This document shows, piece by piece, positions 26,174 through 34,543 of a stretch of DNA of 46,638 nucleotides. The number at the start of each line of letters is the position of its first letter. Position 1 is the first letter of the stretch. Under the pieces are notes generated by a model. That model ran no database searches, had not been told where the DNA came from, and was given only the letters and a program-made list of their open reading frames with translations. The translations under genes were made by a program, and so were the position numbers. The DNA comes from Bacillota bacterium (lineage in GTDB: Bacteria; Bacillota; Clostridia; Christensenellales; Aristaeellaceae), in contig JAEZJP010000267.1 of NCBI GenBank assembly GCA_023415715.1, positions 1 to 46,638 on the forward strand, written 5' to 3'.

Positions 26174-26335
26174 TTATGAGCTGCTAGCGCACGCAGTGCA
26201 GCTGGTGGGGCACTGATTGGGGCATTCCAGCCCCATTTGGCGATAAGGGCAACAAGGGAGGCCAAGGTCCCCCAAATGCCCTTCCAGAGCAAATTGGCAG
26301 ATTTCCAGTTCTGGTTTGGCGTATACTTTTCTCAT
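26174..26335 (-). CDS. RiPP precursor peptide B (53 aa, cysteine-rich)
   Basis: 53 aa, starting at the ATG at 26335 with AAGGGAG 7 nt upstream and ending with TAA at 26176-26174. The leader MRKVYAKPELEICQFALEG shares a register with precursor A and has a Y-x-x-P motif (Tyr5, Pro8) followed by Leu10. The core is cysteine-rich with Cys28, 29, 38, 42, 46 and 49, ending in Ser-Ser-Ser. It lies between radical SAM enzyme 2 and the PqqD protein. The cysteines suggest thioether cross-links (sactipeptide or ranthipeptide), which is inference. The short length keeps it out of ordinary gene calls. Confidence 0.82.
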   Translation of the reverse strand: MRKVYAKPELEICQFALEGHLGDLGLPCCPYRQMGLECPNQCPTSCTACASSS

Positions 26336-26413
26336 GGGTTTGCTCCCTTCCGGTTTGTGTATGGCGACGACGGGGCGATCGCGCGCCTCGCCGTGAGGAA
26401 GCGCAGTTGGTTG

Positions 26414-27472
26414 TTATCCTGCGCTGTTCTTGACGTCCAGGGCACATGCCAGACGTTTCAAGTAGGCGCTACACCGGGATACGGAACCCGTCTCTTTCAC
26501 ACGATTGGCGGCGCACAGCAGGCAGGAGTGAATGTGGGGGCAGCTTTCGCATTCAAGGCAGGGTTGCGCATGTTCCACCTGGTCCCTCAAATGCGCCCAG
26601 GCAGCCGTGAAACCATCGGCGAAGGGGTGGGATTCAAAGCATGTTAGCGTAGGGCAACCCAACATTCTGCCGTCATGGGTGATCGTAAAGGCACTTTTGC
26701 CGGCACGGCAGAGGATGGCCGGGAGGTTCCAGCCTGACGGGGGTGCCTGCGTTTTTTCAGCCAGGCTGTCTTCCGGAGGGATCCCGGCTCCCCGGGCGAA
26801 GGCCGCGATGGCTGCGGGGATCCGGTCCATGGGGATGCGCCAGCGCCTACTTTCCCGGTTCGGATCGTCCCGGCCCGGTCCCAGGTATACATCTATCGCT
26901 CCGGGGCAATGGCAGGCAGCGGCCACGTGGCCGATGGCCTCGTATTCATCCATAAGCGGGCGTAGCGCAAGCGTTTTTAGTTTGACGGTAATCCCCGCAC
27001 CGCACAATTTGGAAATTGCGCTCTGGCTGAGGTGGTAGGCCTCCTCACTCCCGCAGATCAAACGGTAGCTTTCGGGCGACGCACCGTAGAGTGATATGGA
27101 AACGAAAAGCGGTACGCGCTTTTGAAGGTATGCCATCTGTTTATGGCCGATGAGTGTAGCGTTGGTGAAGATAGCCACACGCAGGCCAATGTCGTAGGTT
27201 TTGCAGTAGATTTCCTCGAAGTCTTCCCGCAAAAACGGTTCCCCGCCCGTGAAGGTGCATACAAACATGCCCGCATCCGCTGCTTTACGGATCATATAGA
27301 GCCATTCATCAGCCGTTTTTTCAGGCGCTTCGCGTGCCTGCACCGAACGGTCGCAGACATAGCAGAACCGGCAGCGTAAATTGCATCGCCGCGTCAGTTC
27401 AAACATACCATTCAGGGGGATGCCCTGCTCAGCAGCATATCTGCTCAGCTTCTCCAGGCTGTTTTCGTGCAT
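26414..27472 (-). CDS. Radical SAM/SPASM peptide-modifying enzyme 2
   Basis: 352 aa from the ATG at 27472 (GGGAG 8 nt upstream); an open frame to 27535 has no such site. Cluster motif with Cys30, 34 and 37 plus Cys40 (CNLRCRFCYVC). TGGEPFLREDFEEIYCK is the SAM-binding region. The SPASM tail has cysteines in GCPTLTC, CLECESCPHIHSC and LLCAANR, enough for two auxiliary clusters. About half identical by eye to enzyme 1 and aligned from residue 17 onward. It likely modifies precursor B, the next gene, although cross-action with precursor A cannot be excluded. Confidence 0.92.
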   Translation of the reverse strand: MHENSLEKLSRYAAEQGIPLNGMFELTRRCNLRCRFCYVCDRSVQAREAPEKTADEWLYMIRKAADAGMFVCTFTGGEPFLREDFEEIYCKTYDIGLRVAIFTNATLIGHKQMAYLQKRVPLFVSISLYGASPESYRLICGSEEAYHLSQSAISKLCGAGITVKLKTLALRPLMDEYEAIGHVAAACHCPGAIDVYLGPGRDDPNRESRRWRIPMDRIPAAIAAFARGAGIPPEDSLAEKTQAPPSGWNLPAILCRAGKSAFTITHDGRMLGCPTLTCFESHPFADGFTAAWAHLRDQVEHAQPCLECESCPHIHSCLLCAANRVKETGSVSRCSAYLKRLACALDVKNSAG

Positions 27473-27577
27473 GCCAATTTCTCCCGCCTGTCTCATTTTG
27501 GTACAATTTCCTGGCCTGCCCGTTTTCGCATCCATTGCGGTGGGCGCCGCGATACGCCCGCCGTGAAGATCTTGTTT

Positions 27578-27721
27578 TCAGGATGTTTGATCGGGGCCCC
27601 AGTCCTGTGGACATTTTGTGGGATCTCCATTATGACCTGGGTTGATGGGGCAATTGGCCAGCCTTTCCCCTAGAGTAAACAGGCAGATTTGAAGTTCCGG
27701 TTTTTCATAAACCCGTTTCAT
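27578..27721 (-). CDS. RiPP precursor peptide A (47 aa)
   Basis: 47 aa. The ATG at 27721 has an AGGGAG site 8 nt upstream; the stop is TGA at 27580-27578. The leader MKRVYEKPELQICLFTLGE matches precursor B, with Tyr5, Pro8, Leu10 and Cys13 conserved. The core differs: Cys24 and Cys37 only, rich in Pro, Gly, Asn and Asp (CPINPGHNGDPTKC), then a Trp near the C-terminus. It lies between the two radical SAM genes. Confidence 0.82.
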   Translation of the reverse strand: MKRVYEKPELQICLFTLGERLANCPINPGHNGDPTKCPQDWGPDQTS

Positions 27722-27774
27722 ACGCTTCACTCCCTTGCTAAGTTTTTATGTAAAGCGATCGCGCGCTTTAACAG

Positions 27775-28839
27775 TTAACCCACATTATCTTTAGTATAAA
27801 GGAGCAGTGCATGGGCCAGATCCCTCAGGTAAGCGCTGCATAGTGCGATGGAGCCCGTTTCTTTCATCCGGTTGGCCGGGCAGAGGTAGCAGGCCTCAAA
27901 ATCCGGGCATGTAGCACAATCCAGGCAGCATGGAGCATGCTGCACCATCTCCCGAAGTTGCACCCAAGCTGTCTGAAAGCCTTGTGTAAAGGGATATGTC
28001 TCAAATTCGGTGAGCGTGGGGCAGCCAAGCATCCTACCGTCGTGAGTGATCATAAAGTTCCTTCTGCCAGCCATGCAGGGGATTGCCGGAATGCTTGCTT
28101 GAGGACCTGGTGCATGATGTATTTCGCCATTAGCGTGCTTTAAGGGATGATCGTATCCATTTTTCAAAGAGTCTAGAACAAAGCGGACCTTGGAAGCGGG
28201 GATCCGCCACTTGTCCAAAAGAAGCTGTGGATCGTCCCGGCATGGGCCCAGGTATACATCGATCTTCACTGGACAATGATGCTCCGCGGCAAATTGTCCG
28301 ATGGCTTCATATTCATGAAGGAGCGGATGCAGAGCCAGCGTTTTAAGCTCCACATTCAGCCCCGCACCGAGAAGCAAGTCTATGGCTTCCGCCACCCGGT
28401 GAAAGCCGCCACCAGTCCCGCATAACTCCCGGTAGCTTTCTTCCGTCGCGCCATATAGAGAAATGGAAAGATAATCGGGCTTCCTCTTTGAAAGAAATGC
28501 AATCTCCCTTTCTCCGATGAGTGTTGCGTTAGTGAAAACAATAAGGCGCAGGCCCATGTCATAAGCCTTGCAGTAAATCTCCTCAAAATCCTCACGGATA
28601 AAGGGCTCACCGCCAGTAAAGGTACACGTAAGCATACCCGAATCCACCGCTTGGCGGATCATTTGCAGCCATTCCCTCGCAGTCTTTTCCGTCTCTTGCC
28701 GTATACCTGCTGAACGGTCGCATACGTAGCAGAACCTGCAGCGCAGATTACACCTTTCCGTCAGTTCGAACATGCCCTCCAGGGGGATGCCCCGGTGTAG
28801 CGCCCGTTCACCTAATGCCTCTATGCCAAGCTTGTACAT
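27775..28839 (-). CDS. Radical SAM/SPASM peptide-modifying enzyme 1
   Basis: 354 aa. Cys30, 34 and 37 bind the radical SAM cluster, with Cys40 as in enzyme 2. TGGEPFIREDFEEIYCK follows. The SPASM tail has GCPTL, CCLDCATCPDFEAC and LCPANR cysteines. The start at 28839 overlaps the kinase-like gene by 19 nt, so the two are translationally coupled, with GGGGA 6 nt upstream. Precursor A follows 53 nt downstream. Two near-identical enzymes each followed by a precursor indicate a duplicated enzyme/precursor unit. Confidence 0.92.
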   Translation of the reverse strand: MYKLGIEALGERALHRGIPLEGMFELTERCNLRCRFCYVCDRSAGIRQETEKTAREWLQMIRQAVDSGMLTCTFTGGEPFIREDFEEIYCKAYDMGLRLIVFTNATLIGEREIAFLSKRKPDYLSISLYGATEESYRELCGTGGGFHRVAEAIDLLLGAGLNVELKTLALHPLLHEYEAIGQFAAEHHCPVKIDVYLGPCRDDPQLLLDKWRIPASKVRFVLDSLKNGYDHPLKHANGEIHHAPGPQASIPAIPCMAGRRNFMITHDGRMLGCPTLTEFETYPFTQGFQTAWVQLREMVQHAPCCLDCATCPDFEACYLCPANRMKETGSIALCSAYLRDLAHALLLYTKDNVG

Positions 28840-29588
28840 ACCGGTTCCCCTGTTCTATTTTTCATTGTGTTGTATGCCATCAATACAGCACTATTGTTGA
28901 TGGTGCATCCCATTATGTAAATGGGGATGTTTTGGATAAGATCCTCCAGCAGGGATAGCAGTTTGCCGATTCCCCCTGGCCTCAGCGTCGGGTCTGCTTG
29001 CCTTAGAAGCTGGCGAAGCGCCTCTCCGGGTGCCGCAGGCCTGATCCAGTCCAACGGCGACTGTTCAATGAAAGCAATCCCCGCAATAGGTGCGCTGGCG
29101 TTTTTGTTTATTCCGGAACTACCGCTCCAGGGCGTTCCGAACGCCATGATCTGATTTCCCACTTTACGGATTACCGGCTTGTCATCATTGAGGATATAAG
29201 CTTGGTCCCTGCCAAAATGCGAGCACCACAGTGATGTGTGGGTGGATTTTCCTGTGCCACTGTCCGCAGAAAACAGGTATGCCCTGTCATCCAGCACGAC
29301 GGCGGATGCATGTAGCGCAAAGCCTCCGAAGGGAAGCAAGTGTGTATAGAAACGCCGCCCGGAAGCGATGTAGCAGCATTTGTCCCAGGAGACAAGCTGG
29401 TTTTTCTCCTGAAGCACCTGTGCATCGGGTGATACGTCAAAGGCGATATCTACTTCCGTCCCATCCTGCAGAATATAGTCCTTACCCAGTGTGCGCAATA
29501 TCTCCGCTCCGGCGATCGCAACATTCATCCCGGCGATGCGGTATGAGGAAACATTACCTGGAAACTGTAGTGTACAGGATTCTTCCAT
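28821..29588 (-). CDS. HPr-kinase-like protein, first gene of the RiPP cluster
   Basis: 255 aa. The P-loop SADSGTGKSTH (about residues 106-116) is preceded by FGGFALHASAVVLDD and followed by LNDDKPVIR, as in HPrK/PEP carboxykinase-fold proteins. The part resembling true HprK target binding is absent. In some lasso peptide clusters such homologues phosphorylate the precursor, so a kinase acting on the peptide is possible here. The start at 29588 has AAAGGGGTG upstream; a longer frame to 29654 lacks a site. It overlaps enzyme 1. Confidence 0.8.
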   Translation of the reverse strand: MEESCTLQFPGNVSSYRIAGMNVAIAGAEILRTLGKDYILQDGTEVDIAFDVSPDAQVLQEKNQLVSWDKCCYIASGRRFYTHLLPFGGFALHASAVVLDDRAYLFSADSGTGKSTHTSLWCSHFGRDQAYILNDDKPVIRKVGNQIMAFGTPWSGSSGINKNASAPIAGIAFIEQSPLDWIRPAAPGEALRQLLRQADPTLRPGGIGKLLSLLEDLIQNIPIYIMGCTINNSAVLMAYNTMKNRTGEPVCTSLA

Positions 29589-29722
29589 GGTGCACCCCTT
29601 TTGTGGTTTTTTCTTGCTTGAATGGACTTGCAGCCATAGGGTTGTGCAACCCAAATATTTTGTTCGGCATTCCAGGCGATCTGGCTTTTGTTTGACCGGC
29701 TGGGGATTAGGCCATCGTTTAT

Positions 29723-29751
29723 ATTTTATAAGTCATCACAAAAGTATGCAA
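29723..29751 (-). promoter_or_regulatory. Probable promoter of the RiPP cluster
   Basis: On the minus strand TTGCAT (29751-29746) and TAAAAT (29728-29723) are separated by 17 bases. It gives a leader of about 130 nt before the kinase-like gene. No regulator gene lies in the cluster. Confidence 0.5.
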
Positions 29752-30061
29752 TTATTTCCATATTTCAAAAAAGTTTAAACAAAGACAAAAAGAACTGGCA
29801 GGCGCCAAAGAAAAATTGCTTCAGGCGCTCCAGTCTGATTTTCAATGCGTATTTTGAAGGTTTTGTCGAACGATTCATACTGAATCTTTATTGCCGTTGG
29901 AAATCAGCGACATGCCCTGAGGGATGAACCTTGAAAGCGATTAGCCCTGCGCTTCAGCATGGTGACGAGGTAACATAAGGGATGATTGATCGGATAACGA
30001 ATTCACTCGCATTATCATTTATGTCCTGATCAGCATGGATGCACAATACAACATGGAGAAC
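29752..30061. other. Intergenic stretch without recognised gene
   Basis: 310 nt between the diguanylate cyclase stop and the RiPP promoter. A short CAGGCGC repeat (29799-29805 and 29822-29828) is visible, but no convincing gene, terminator or RNA was found. A weak plus-strand frame across 29688-29927 has no ribosome site. Confidence 0.5.
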
Positions 30062-31231
30062 CTATTTGCTTGACCGCTTTTGCTGTCCGTTTATTATTTG
30101 TGTATTCTCCCCCCGCCCCTGCTTCATTTGATACATCATCTGATCCAGCAGTTTTACAAAGTCTTCCGCCTTAGGCTGGGCCACAGCATCATACACGGCG
30201 CAGCCGGCGCTGAAACCGATGGTAAAAGGCTGACTGCCGCTCTTGTTGAATGCATCAACGGCGCTGTTGATCCTTTGCAGCACCGTCGTAAGCTCTTGTT
30301 TGTTGGCTGTATCCAGGAGGATTACGAACTCGTCGCCGCCAAACCGGGCGATAAAATCGGTGGAACGGATGCTATTCTTAATCAGCTCTACGGATTTTTG
30401 CAGGGCCCTGTCGCCCATATCATGGCCGTATGTATCGTTGATGCTTTTGAAGTGGTCAAGGTCCAGCAGGATCGCCGAAAATGTTCTGCCGTAAGCGCTG
30501 GTCCTGATTCTTTCCTTTAGTTGTATGTCAAGCCCTTCCCGGTTGTACACGCCAGTCAGGTAATCGGTGATCAGGTTTTTGTTCTGTACATTCAAAAAAA
30601 CAATGAGTATGGACAAGACAACGCCATCCAGTACGATGGAAATGCCGTATATGGTGACATGCAGAAGCATCGCTGCAATAGGCGGGACCACAAAGAAAAG
30701 AAGGGAAAGGTATTGGCTTTTTTCCATCCGCTTCCGGTTGTACACTATCATGATCTCGGCAGCCAGCAAAAAGACAAATGTCAATGAGGGGGAGATCACG
30801 TACAGCGGTCCACGGTGATACACATTTTGAGAGTCGATAAAATAAAACCAGCCTGTAAACTGCGTAACTATCACCAGTAAAGTATGTACTGCCAAAAGAA
30901 TTACACAGGGTATCAGAAGCTGCATATCCGGCTTCTCGTCCTGATGTATCCGGGCGTGTGCATATACCACCCACAAGGCTGTGGGAACGGGACTCAGAGT
31001 AAATACGCAAAAGTTGCCAACGCGGTTGATAAGCGGATAGATGCTTTCGGGTTTGCCGTCAAACCGCCCCATAGTATCTGTGATAAGCAATAAGGTAGTG
31101 ACATATAGGATGTTAAGGAAAAGCTTGTCGGCCAGCATTTTCCGATCTTTCTTTTTACGCGCCTGTATAAACAGAATCAGCAAAATTGCGGCCGAGTAGA
31201 GGTTGATGGTTATATTCCCTGCAAGACCCAT
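30062..31231 (-). CDS. Membrane-bound diguanylate cyclase (GGDEF)
   Basis: 389 aa. Residues 1-215 contain seven hydrophobic segments, resembling a 7TM sensor N-terminus. Residues 225-380 are a GGDEF domain: DYLTGVYNREGL, LLDLDHFKSINDTYGHDMGD and the intact active site ARFGGDEFVILL. An RSTD motif five residues before GGDEF matches the inhibitory I-site. It should make cyclic di-GMP and be feedback inhibited. AAGGAG lies 8 nt upstream of the ATG and a near-consensus promoter is at 31323-31351. No EAL domain or effector is adjacent. Confidence 0.92.
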   Translation of the reverse strand: MGLAGNITINLYSAAILLILFIQARKKKDRKMLADKLFLNILYVTTLLLITDTMGRFDGKPESIYPLINRVGNFCVFTLSPVPTALWVVYAHARIHQDEKPDMQLLIPCVILLAVHTLLVIVTQFTGWFYFIDSQNVYHRGPLYVISPSLTFVFLLAAEIMIVYNRKRMEKSQYLSLLFFVVPPIAAMLLHVTIYGISIVLDGVVLSILIVFLNVQNKNLITDYLTGVYNREGLDIQLKERIRTSAYGRTFSAILLDLDHFKSINDTYGHDMGDRALQKSVELIKNSIRSTDFIARFGGDEFVILLDTANKQELTTVLQRINSAVDAFNKSGSQPFTIGFSAGCAVYDAVAQPKAEDFVKLLDQMMYQMKQGRGENTQIINGQQKRSSK

Positions 31232-31322
31232 AATACAGGCTCCTTGTCTTAAGTTTGTTGGGTCGGGCTGTTTACGGCCACATTTTTACAATGCGATATC
31301 TTGTGTATTCTACTATTGCATC

Positions 31323-31351
31323 ATTATAGTGGTACTTCTTTGTAAGGTCAA
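31323..31351 (-). promoter_or_regulatory. Promoter of the diguanylate cyclase gene
   Basis: Minus-strand TTGACC (31351-31346), 17-base spacer and TATAAT (31328-31323), near the sigma-A consensus. Confidence 0.65.
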
Positions 31352-31463
31352 CTGGTCATGCGATTTTGTAACACTTTTATATTTGTTTTAAAAGAATAAC
31401 TGAATAAAGCCTTGGATGCCATGCCAAGCTAAAGAAAGGTTTACTTGGAAAGGAGAACGTAAT

Positions 31464-31721
31464 ATGACGAGAGATCAATATAAACAAATGCGGGAGACAG
31501 AGGTGGAAAAGCATAAGATAGAGTCCGATCAGAAACGGAGTGACCAGAATCTTTCCGCCGGGGAACGGGCGCAGAACGAAAACGTATTTCAGTCCATGTG
31601 CCGCCAGCAGGAGGATTGGGCGCGCGCCGGATTCTGGACATCAAATGAGGAGTCTGCCTATAGGCTGAATTATGAACAATATCATGATGTCAAAGGCAGT
31701 TATCAGCGTTCTTCCGTGTAG
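31464..31721 (+). CDS. Small charged helical protein of unknown function
   Basis: 85 aa. It starts at the ATG at 31464, with AAAGGAG 8 nt upstream. It is highly hydrophilic, dominated by Glu, Gln, Lys, Arg and Asn (YKQMRETEVEKHKIESDQKR), with no membrane segment. One Cys (QSMCRQQ). It is followed by a strong hairpin and preceded by a possible promoter (TTGTAA at 31366, TAAAAG at 31389). I do not recognise a family; a small spore- or stress-associated protein is only a guess. Confidence 0.65.
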   Translation: MTRDQYKQMRETEVEKHKIESDQKRSDQNLSAGERAQNENVFQSMCRQQEDWARAGFWTSNEESAYRLNYEQYHDVKGSYQRSSV

Positions 31722-31764
31722 TATTTAACTCGGGACGATGGTCCTTTGTTTACCTTATAATCTG

Positions 31765-31793
31765 ACAGCCCCAATCTGCAAGATTGGGGCTGT
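31765..31793. terminator. Strong hairpin between convergent genes
   Basis: ACAGCCCCAATCT (31765-31777) pairs perfectly with AGATTGGGGCTGT (31781-31793) with a GCA loop. The following TTCATATAATTATATT is only moderately T-rich. It probably terminates the small gene and, on the other strand, the ABC operon. Confidence 0.7.
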
Positions 31794-31851
31794 TCATATA
31801 ATTATATTATTAAACATATGAATCTGTGAAAGAAATATTTGCCCGGTGAAC

Positions 31852-32862
31852 TTACTGTTCCTTCTTTCCGGCATAAGCTGCGATCAATGCCAACGCCAGA
31901 ACGGCGCCCTTCACTGCAGGCAGCATATAGTAGGGAACAGCGCAGATGGTCAGGCCATTTTCAAGCGTCGATACCAGCATCGCACCAACCAATGTGCCAA
32001 GTGCGTTGGGCTTTTCAGCGCCGCCCACAGAACGGCCTACAAATACGGCCGCCAGTGACTGCATCAGGTAATTGTCGGCGCCCATTACTTGCGCGGAGCT
32101 TCCGCGTGAGGCAACCAGGATGCCACCGATGGCAATAAATACCGCGGTAATCATGCCCGCTAGATACCGGTAACCCTTTACGTTGATGCCGGAGAGCTTC
32201 GCCGCCTGCCGGTTGCCGCCCATGGCGTAGATGAACCGGCCGTGCTTTGTATATTCAAGGAAGATGTATGCGGCCAGCACACAGGCCAGCATGATGATGA
32301 TGATCCATGGCGCACGGCCGATGGCGGAGAAGGAATCCTCCAGCGCCGTACGGACTGGTGCTGCGCCGCTGGGCAGCCGCATGCCGGTGGAAACCGCGCC
32401 GCCGCCGATGTACCACTGGCCCAGGCCCTGGTGCACGAACATCAGCGCGCAGGTCGCCAGCATATCCGGGATCTTGCAGACGAGGATCAGGAACATCGTG
32501 AGTTGGTATACGATCATGGTCACGACGATAGTTACAATGATGCATGTCCACAGGGGCAGGCCGTACCACAGGTAGGTGCTCACAAACACGTAGGAGGAGC
32601 AGCTGGCCAGCGTACAGGCCGACATATCAAAGCCATCCGGGGCCATGGTCACTGTAGCCGCGATGCCGAACACCGTGGTAATGGACATGGCGCGCAGTAT
32701 GTTGATCATGTTGTTTTGGGACATGAAGCTGCTGCCCTTGATCAGTGTAAAGATGATGAAGCATAGGGCCAGCGTGATGATGGCCGCCCAGTCCAATAGG
32801 AACCGGAAAACTTTTCTGCTGTTCCCCGTCCCAACCGGAGTATTCCTCAACGAAACTTGCAT
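31852..32862 (-). CDS. Ribose-type ABC transporter permease
   Basis: 336 aa with about eight to ten membrane segments. RbsC/BPD_transp_2 features: DGFDMSACTLASCSSY near 90, GGNRQAAKLSGINVKGYRYL (the ATPase-coupling loop) near 225, and GADNYLMQSLAAVFVGR followed by GTLVGAMLVSTLENGL near the end. The last gene of the minus-strand importer operon divergent from the BMC operon. The transported sugar is not readable, but the context suggests a 5-deoxypentose, 5-methylthioribose or their nucleoside. Confidence 0.92.
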   Translation of the reverse strand: MQVSLRNTPVGTGNSRKVFRFLLDWAAIITLALCFIIFTLIKGSSFMSQNNMINILRAMSITTVFGIAATVTMAPDGFDMSACTLASCSSYVFVSTYLWYGLPLWTCIIVTIVVTMIVYQLTMFLILVCKIPDMLATCALMFVHQGLGQWYIGGGAVSTGMRLPSGAAPVRTALEDSFSAIGRAPWIIIIMLACVLAAYIFLEYTKHGRFIYAMGGNRQAAKLSGINVKGYRYLAGMITAVFIAIGGILVASRGSSAQVMGADNYLMQSLAAVFVGRSVGGAEKPNALGTLVGAMLVSTLENGLTICAVPYYMLPAVKGAVLALALIAAYAGKKEQ

Positions 32863-32901
32863 GGCGAATCTCCCCCCATTGTATCAGTCTCTATACTGTC
32901 A

Positions 32902-34422
32902 TCAGGCGTACATTGTTTCACTGCCGACCGCGTAGTGCATGATTTCGTCTTCGCATGTTTTCGCGGTTTCCAGTTCAGCCATCGTGTGCCCGTCATACAA
33001 AACATAAATGCGATCCGTGATGGAAAGGAGCTCCGCGTTTTCGCAGGAAGCGTAGATTACGCTGTTGCCCTGCTTTGTAATATCATTGATCAGGCGGAAA
33101 ATGTCCTGCTTTGCGCCGACATCGACACCCTTTGTAGGCTCGTCAAAGATGTAAACGTCGCAATCCGCGGCCAGCCATTTTCCCACGACAACCTTCTGCT
33201 GGTTGCCTCCGGATAGGTTTTTTACATACTGCCGGATGGAGGGCGTTGCAATGCCCAGGCTATTTACATAGTGCTTTGCGTTGGCATCGGTCTTCCGTTT
33301 ATTGATGAACGACATTGTACAGAATTTTTTGAGGCATGCGGCCGACAGGTTGAAGCTTACGGTTTCATTTACCAAAACGCCTTCCTTGCGCCTCTCTTCC
33401 GGCACAAGGGCGATCCGGTGTTTTACCGCATGGGTGGGAATGCTGATTTTCAATTCCCGCCCTTTTAGGGTAATGGTACCGGCTGTCTTTTTGTATGCGC
33501 CGAAAATCGTCTTGCACAACTCGGATTTGCCTGCGCCAACAAGGCCGGCGATACCGACGATCTCGCCTTTCCTGACATAGAAGGATACATCGTCCACCTT
33601 GCCGTCCGCACCGGACAGGTGGGATACTTCAAAGATATTCTCACCGAGAGGGACCTTTTCTTTGGAGAAAATCTCCTCAAAGGTGCGGCCAAGCATCTTT
33701 TCGACGATCTCTTTGGTTGTGGTGGCTTTGGTGATGGGGGTTGTATCCACAATCTCACCGTTGCGCATGACAGTGTATTTTTCACAAATCTGTATGACTT
33801 CATTAATACGGTGGGAGATGAAAATGATCGCGACATTTTCCGTCTCCTGCAAATGCTTCACCAACCGGAACAGCTCCGCCGTTTCCGTATCGCTCAGCGG
33901 CGCGGTGGGTTCATCCAGGATAAGAAAGCTGCACTGGGCAGCAATGGCCTTGGCAATCAGCACCATCTGCTTCTGGGCAAGAGTCAGGTTTTGAACAAGC
34001 TTGCGAACGTTTACATTGATGTTTAGCCGCTTAAGTATTTCGCGCGCCTGCCGGCGGGTCCGGTTCCAGTGGATCATAGGGTCCCGGGAGTCCATGACCA
34101 TATTGTTAAGCATGACGTTCTCCGCCACAGACAGCGTGGGAACGAGTGCCGTATCAACCTCCTGATACACAATCTGGATGCCGTGTTTTTGGGCGGCCAT
34201 TGTGGTGCGCAGGTCGATCACTTTGTCATTCAGGTACACTTCACCTGTATATTCGGGGTTTGCACCCGCAAGTATTTTCATCAGTGTGGATTTCCCGGCT
34301 CCGTTGGCACCGACAACCGCGCGGATCTCACCGGTGCTGACCTCGAAATTCACGTCTGTCAGCGCTTTTACGCCGGGAAATTCTATGGAGACATTCCTTG
34401 CTCCAAGCGTAAGCTTATCCAT
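32902..34422 (-). CDS. Sugar ABC transporter ATPase with two nucleotide-binding domains (RbsA/MglA type)
   Basis: 506 aa, normal length. First domain: Walker A GANGAGKSTLMK, LTLAQKQMV (degenerate signature) and LDEPTAPLSDTE. Second domain: Walker A-like GLVGAGKSEL, signature LSGGNQQK, FDEPTKGVDVGAK. The second Walker A has Glu after Ser, as usual in this family. It starts at 34422, downstream of the attenuator hairpin at 34463-34494. Confidence 0.93.
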   Translation of the reverse strand: MDKLTLGARNVSIEFPGVKALTDVNFEVSTGEIRAVVGANGAGKSTLMKILAGANPEYTGEVYLNDKVIDLRTTMAAQKHGIQIVYQEVDTALVPTLSVAENVMLNNMVMDSRDPMIHWNRTRRQAREILKRLNINVNVRKLVQNLTLAQKQMVLIAKAIAAQCSFLILDEPTAPLSDTETAELFRLVKHLQETENVAIIFISHRINEVIQICEKYTVMRNGEIVDTTPITKATTTKEIVEKMLGRTFEEIFSKEKVPLGENIFEVSHLSGADGKVDDVSFYVRKGEIVGIAGLVGAGKSELCKTIFGAYKKTAGTITLKGRELKISIPTHAVKHRIALVPEERRKEGVLVNETVSFNLSAACLKKFCTMSFINKRKTDANAKHYVNSLGIATPSIRQYVKNLSGGNQQKVVVGKWLAADCDVYIFDEPTKGVDVGAKQDIFRLINDITKQGNSVIYASCENAELLSITDRIYVLYDGHTMAELETAKTCEDEIMHYAVGSETMYA

Positions 34423-34462
34423 GGATTTCCCTCTTCTCTGCTTAAGAGCAGCTTCTTTAAAA

Positions 34463-34494
34463 GGAAGCGCCGGAGCAAAGGCTCCGACGCCTCC
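34463..34494 (-). terminator. Attenuator hairpin between binding protein and ATPase genes
   Basis: GGAAGCGCCGGAGC (34463-34476), AAAG loop and GCTCCGACGCCTCC (34481-34494) form a 14-bp stem with two G-U pairs on the minus transcript, followed by TTTTAAAG. Such hairpins let the binding protein be made in excess over the membrane components. Confidence 0.6.
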
Positions 34495-34543
34495 CTGCCA
34501 AGAAACATTAATATTAATTGGTTGGCTTTATGTATGATTTGGA

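Noticed and set aside
22308..29588. Lasso peptide cluster
   Set aside because: No asparagine-synthetase-like cyclase or transglutaminase-like protease; two radical SAM/SPASM enzymes instead.
29589..29722. Third precursor peptide ahead of the kinase-like gene
   Set aside because: Short frames there lack ribosome sites and lack the shared leader motif.
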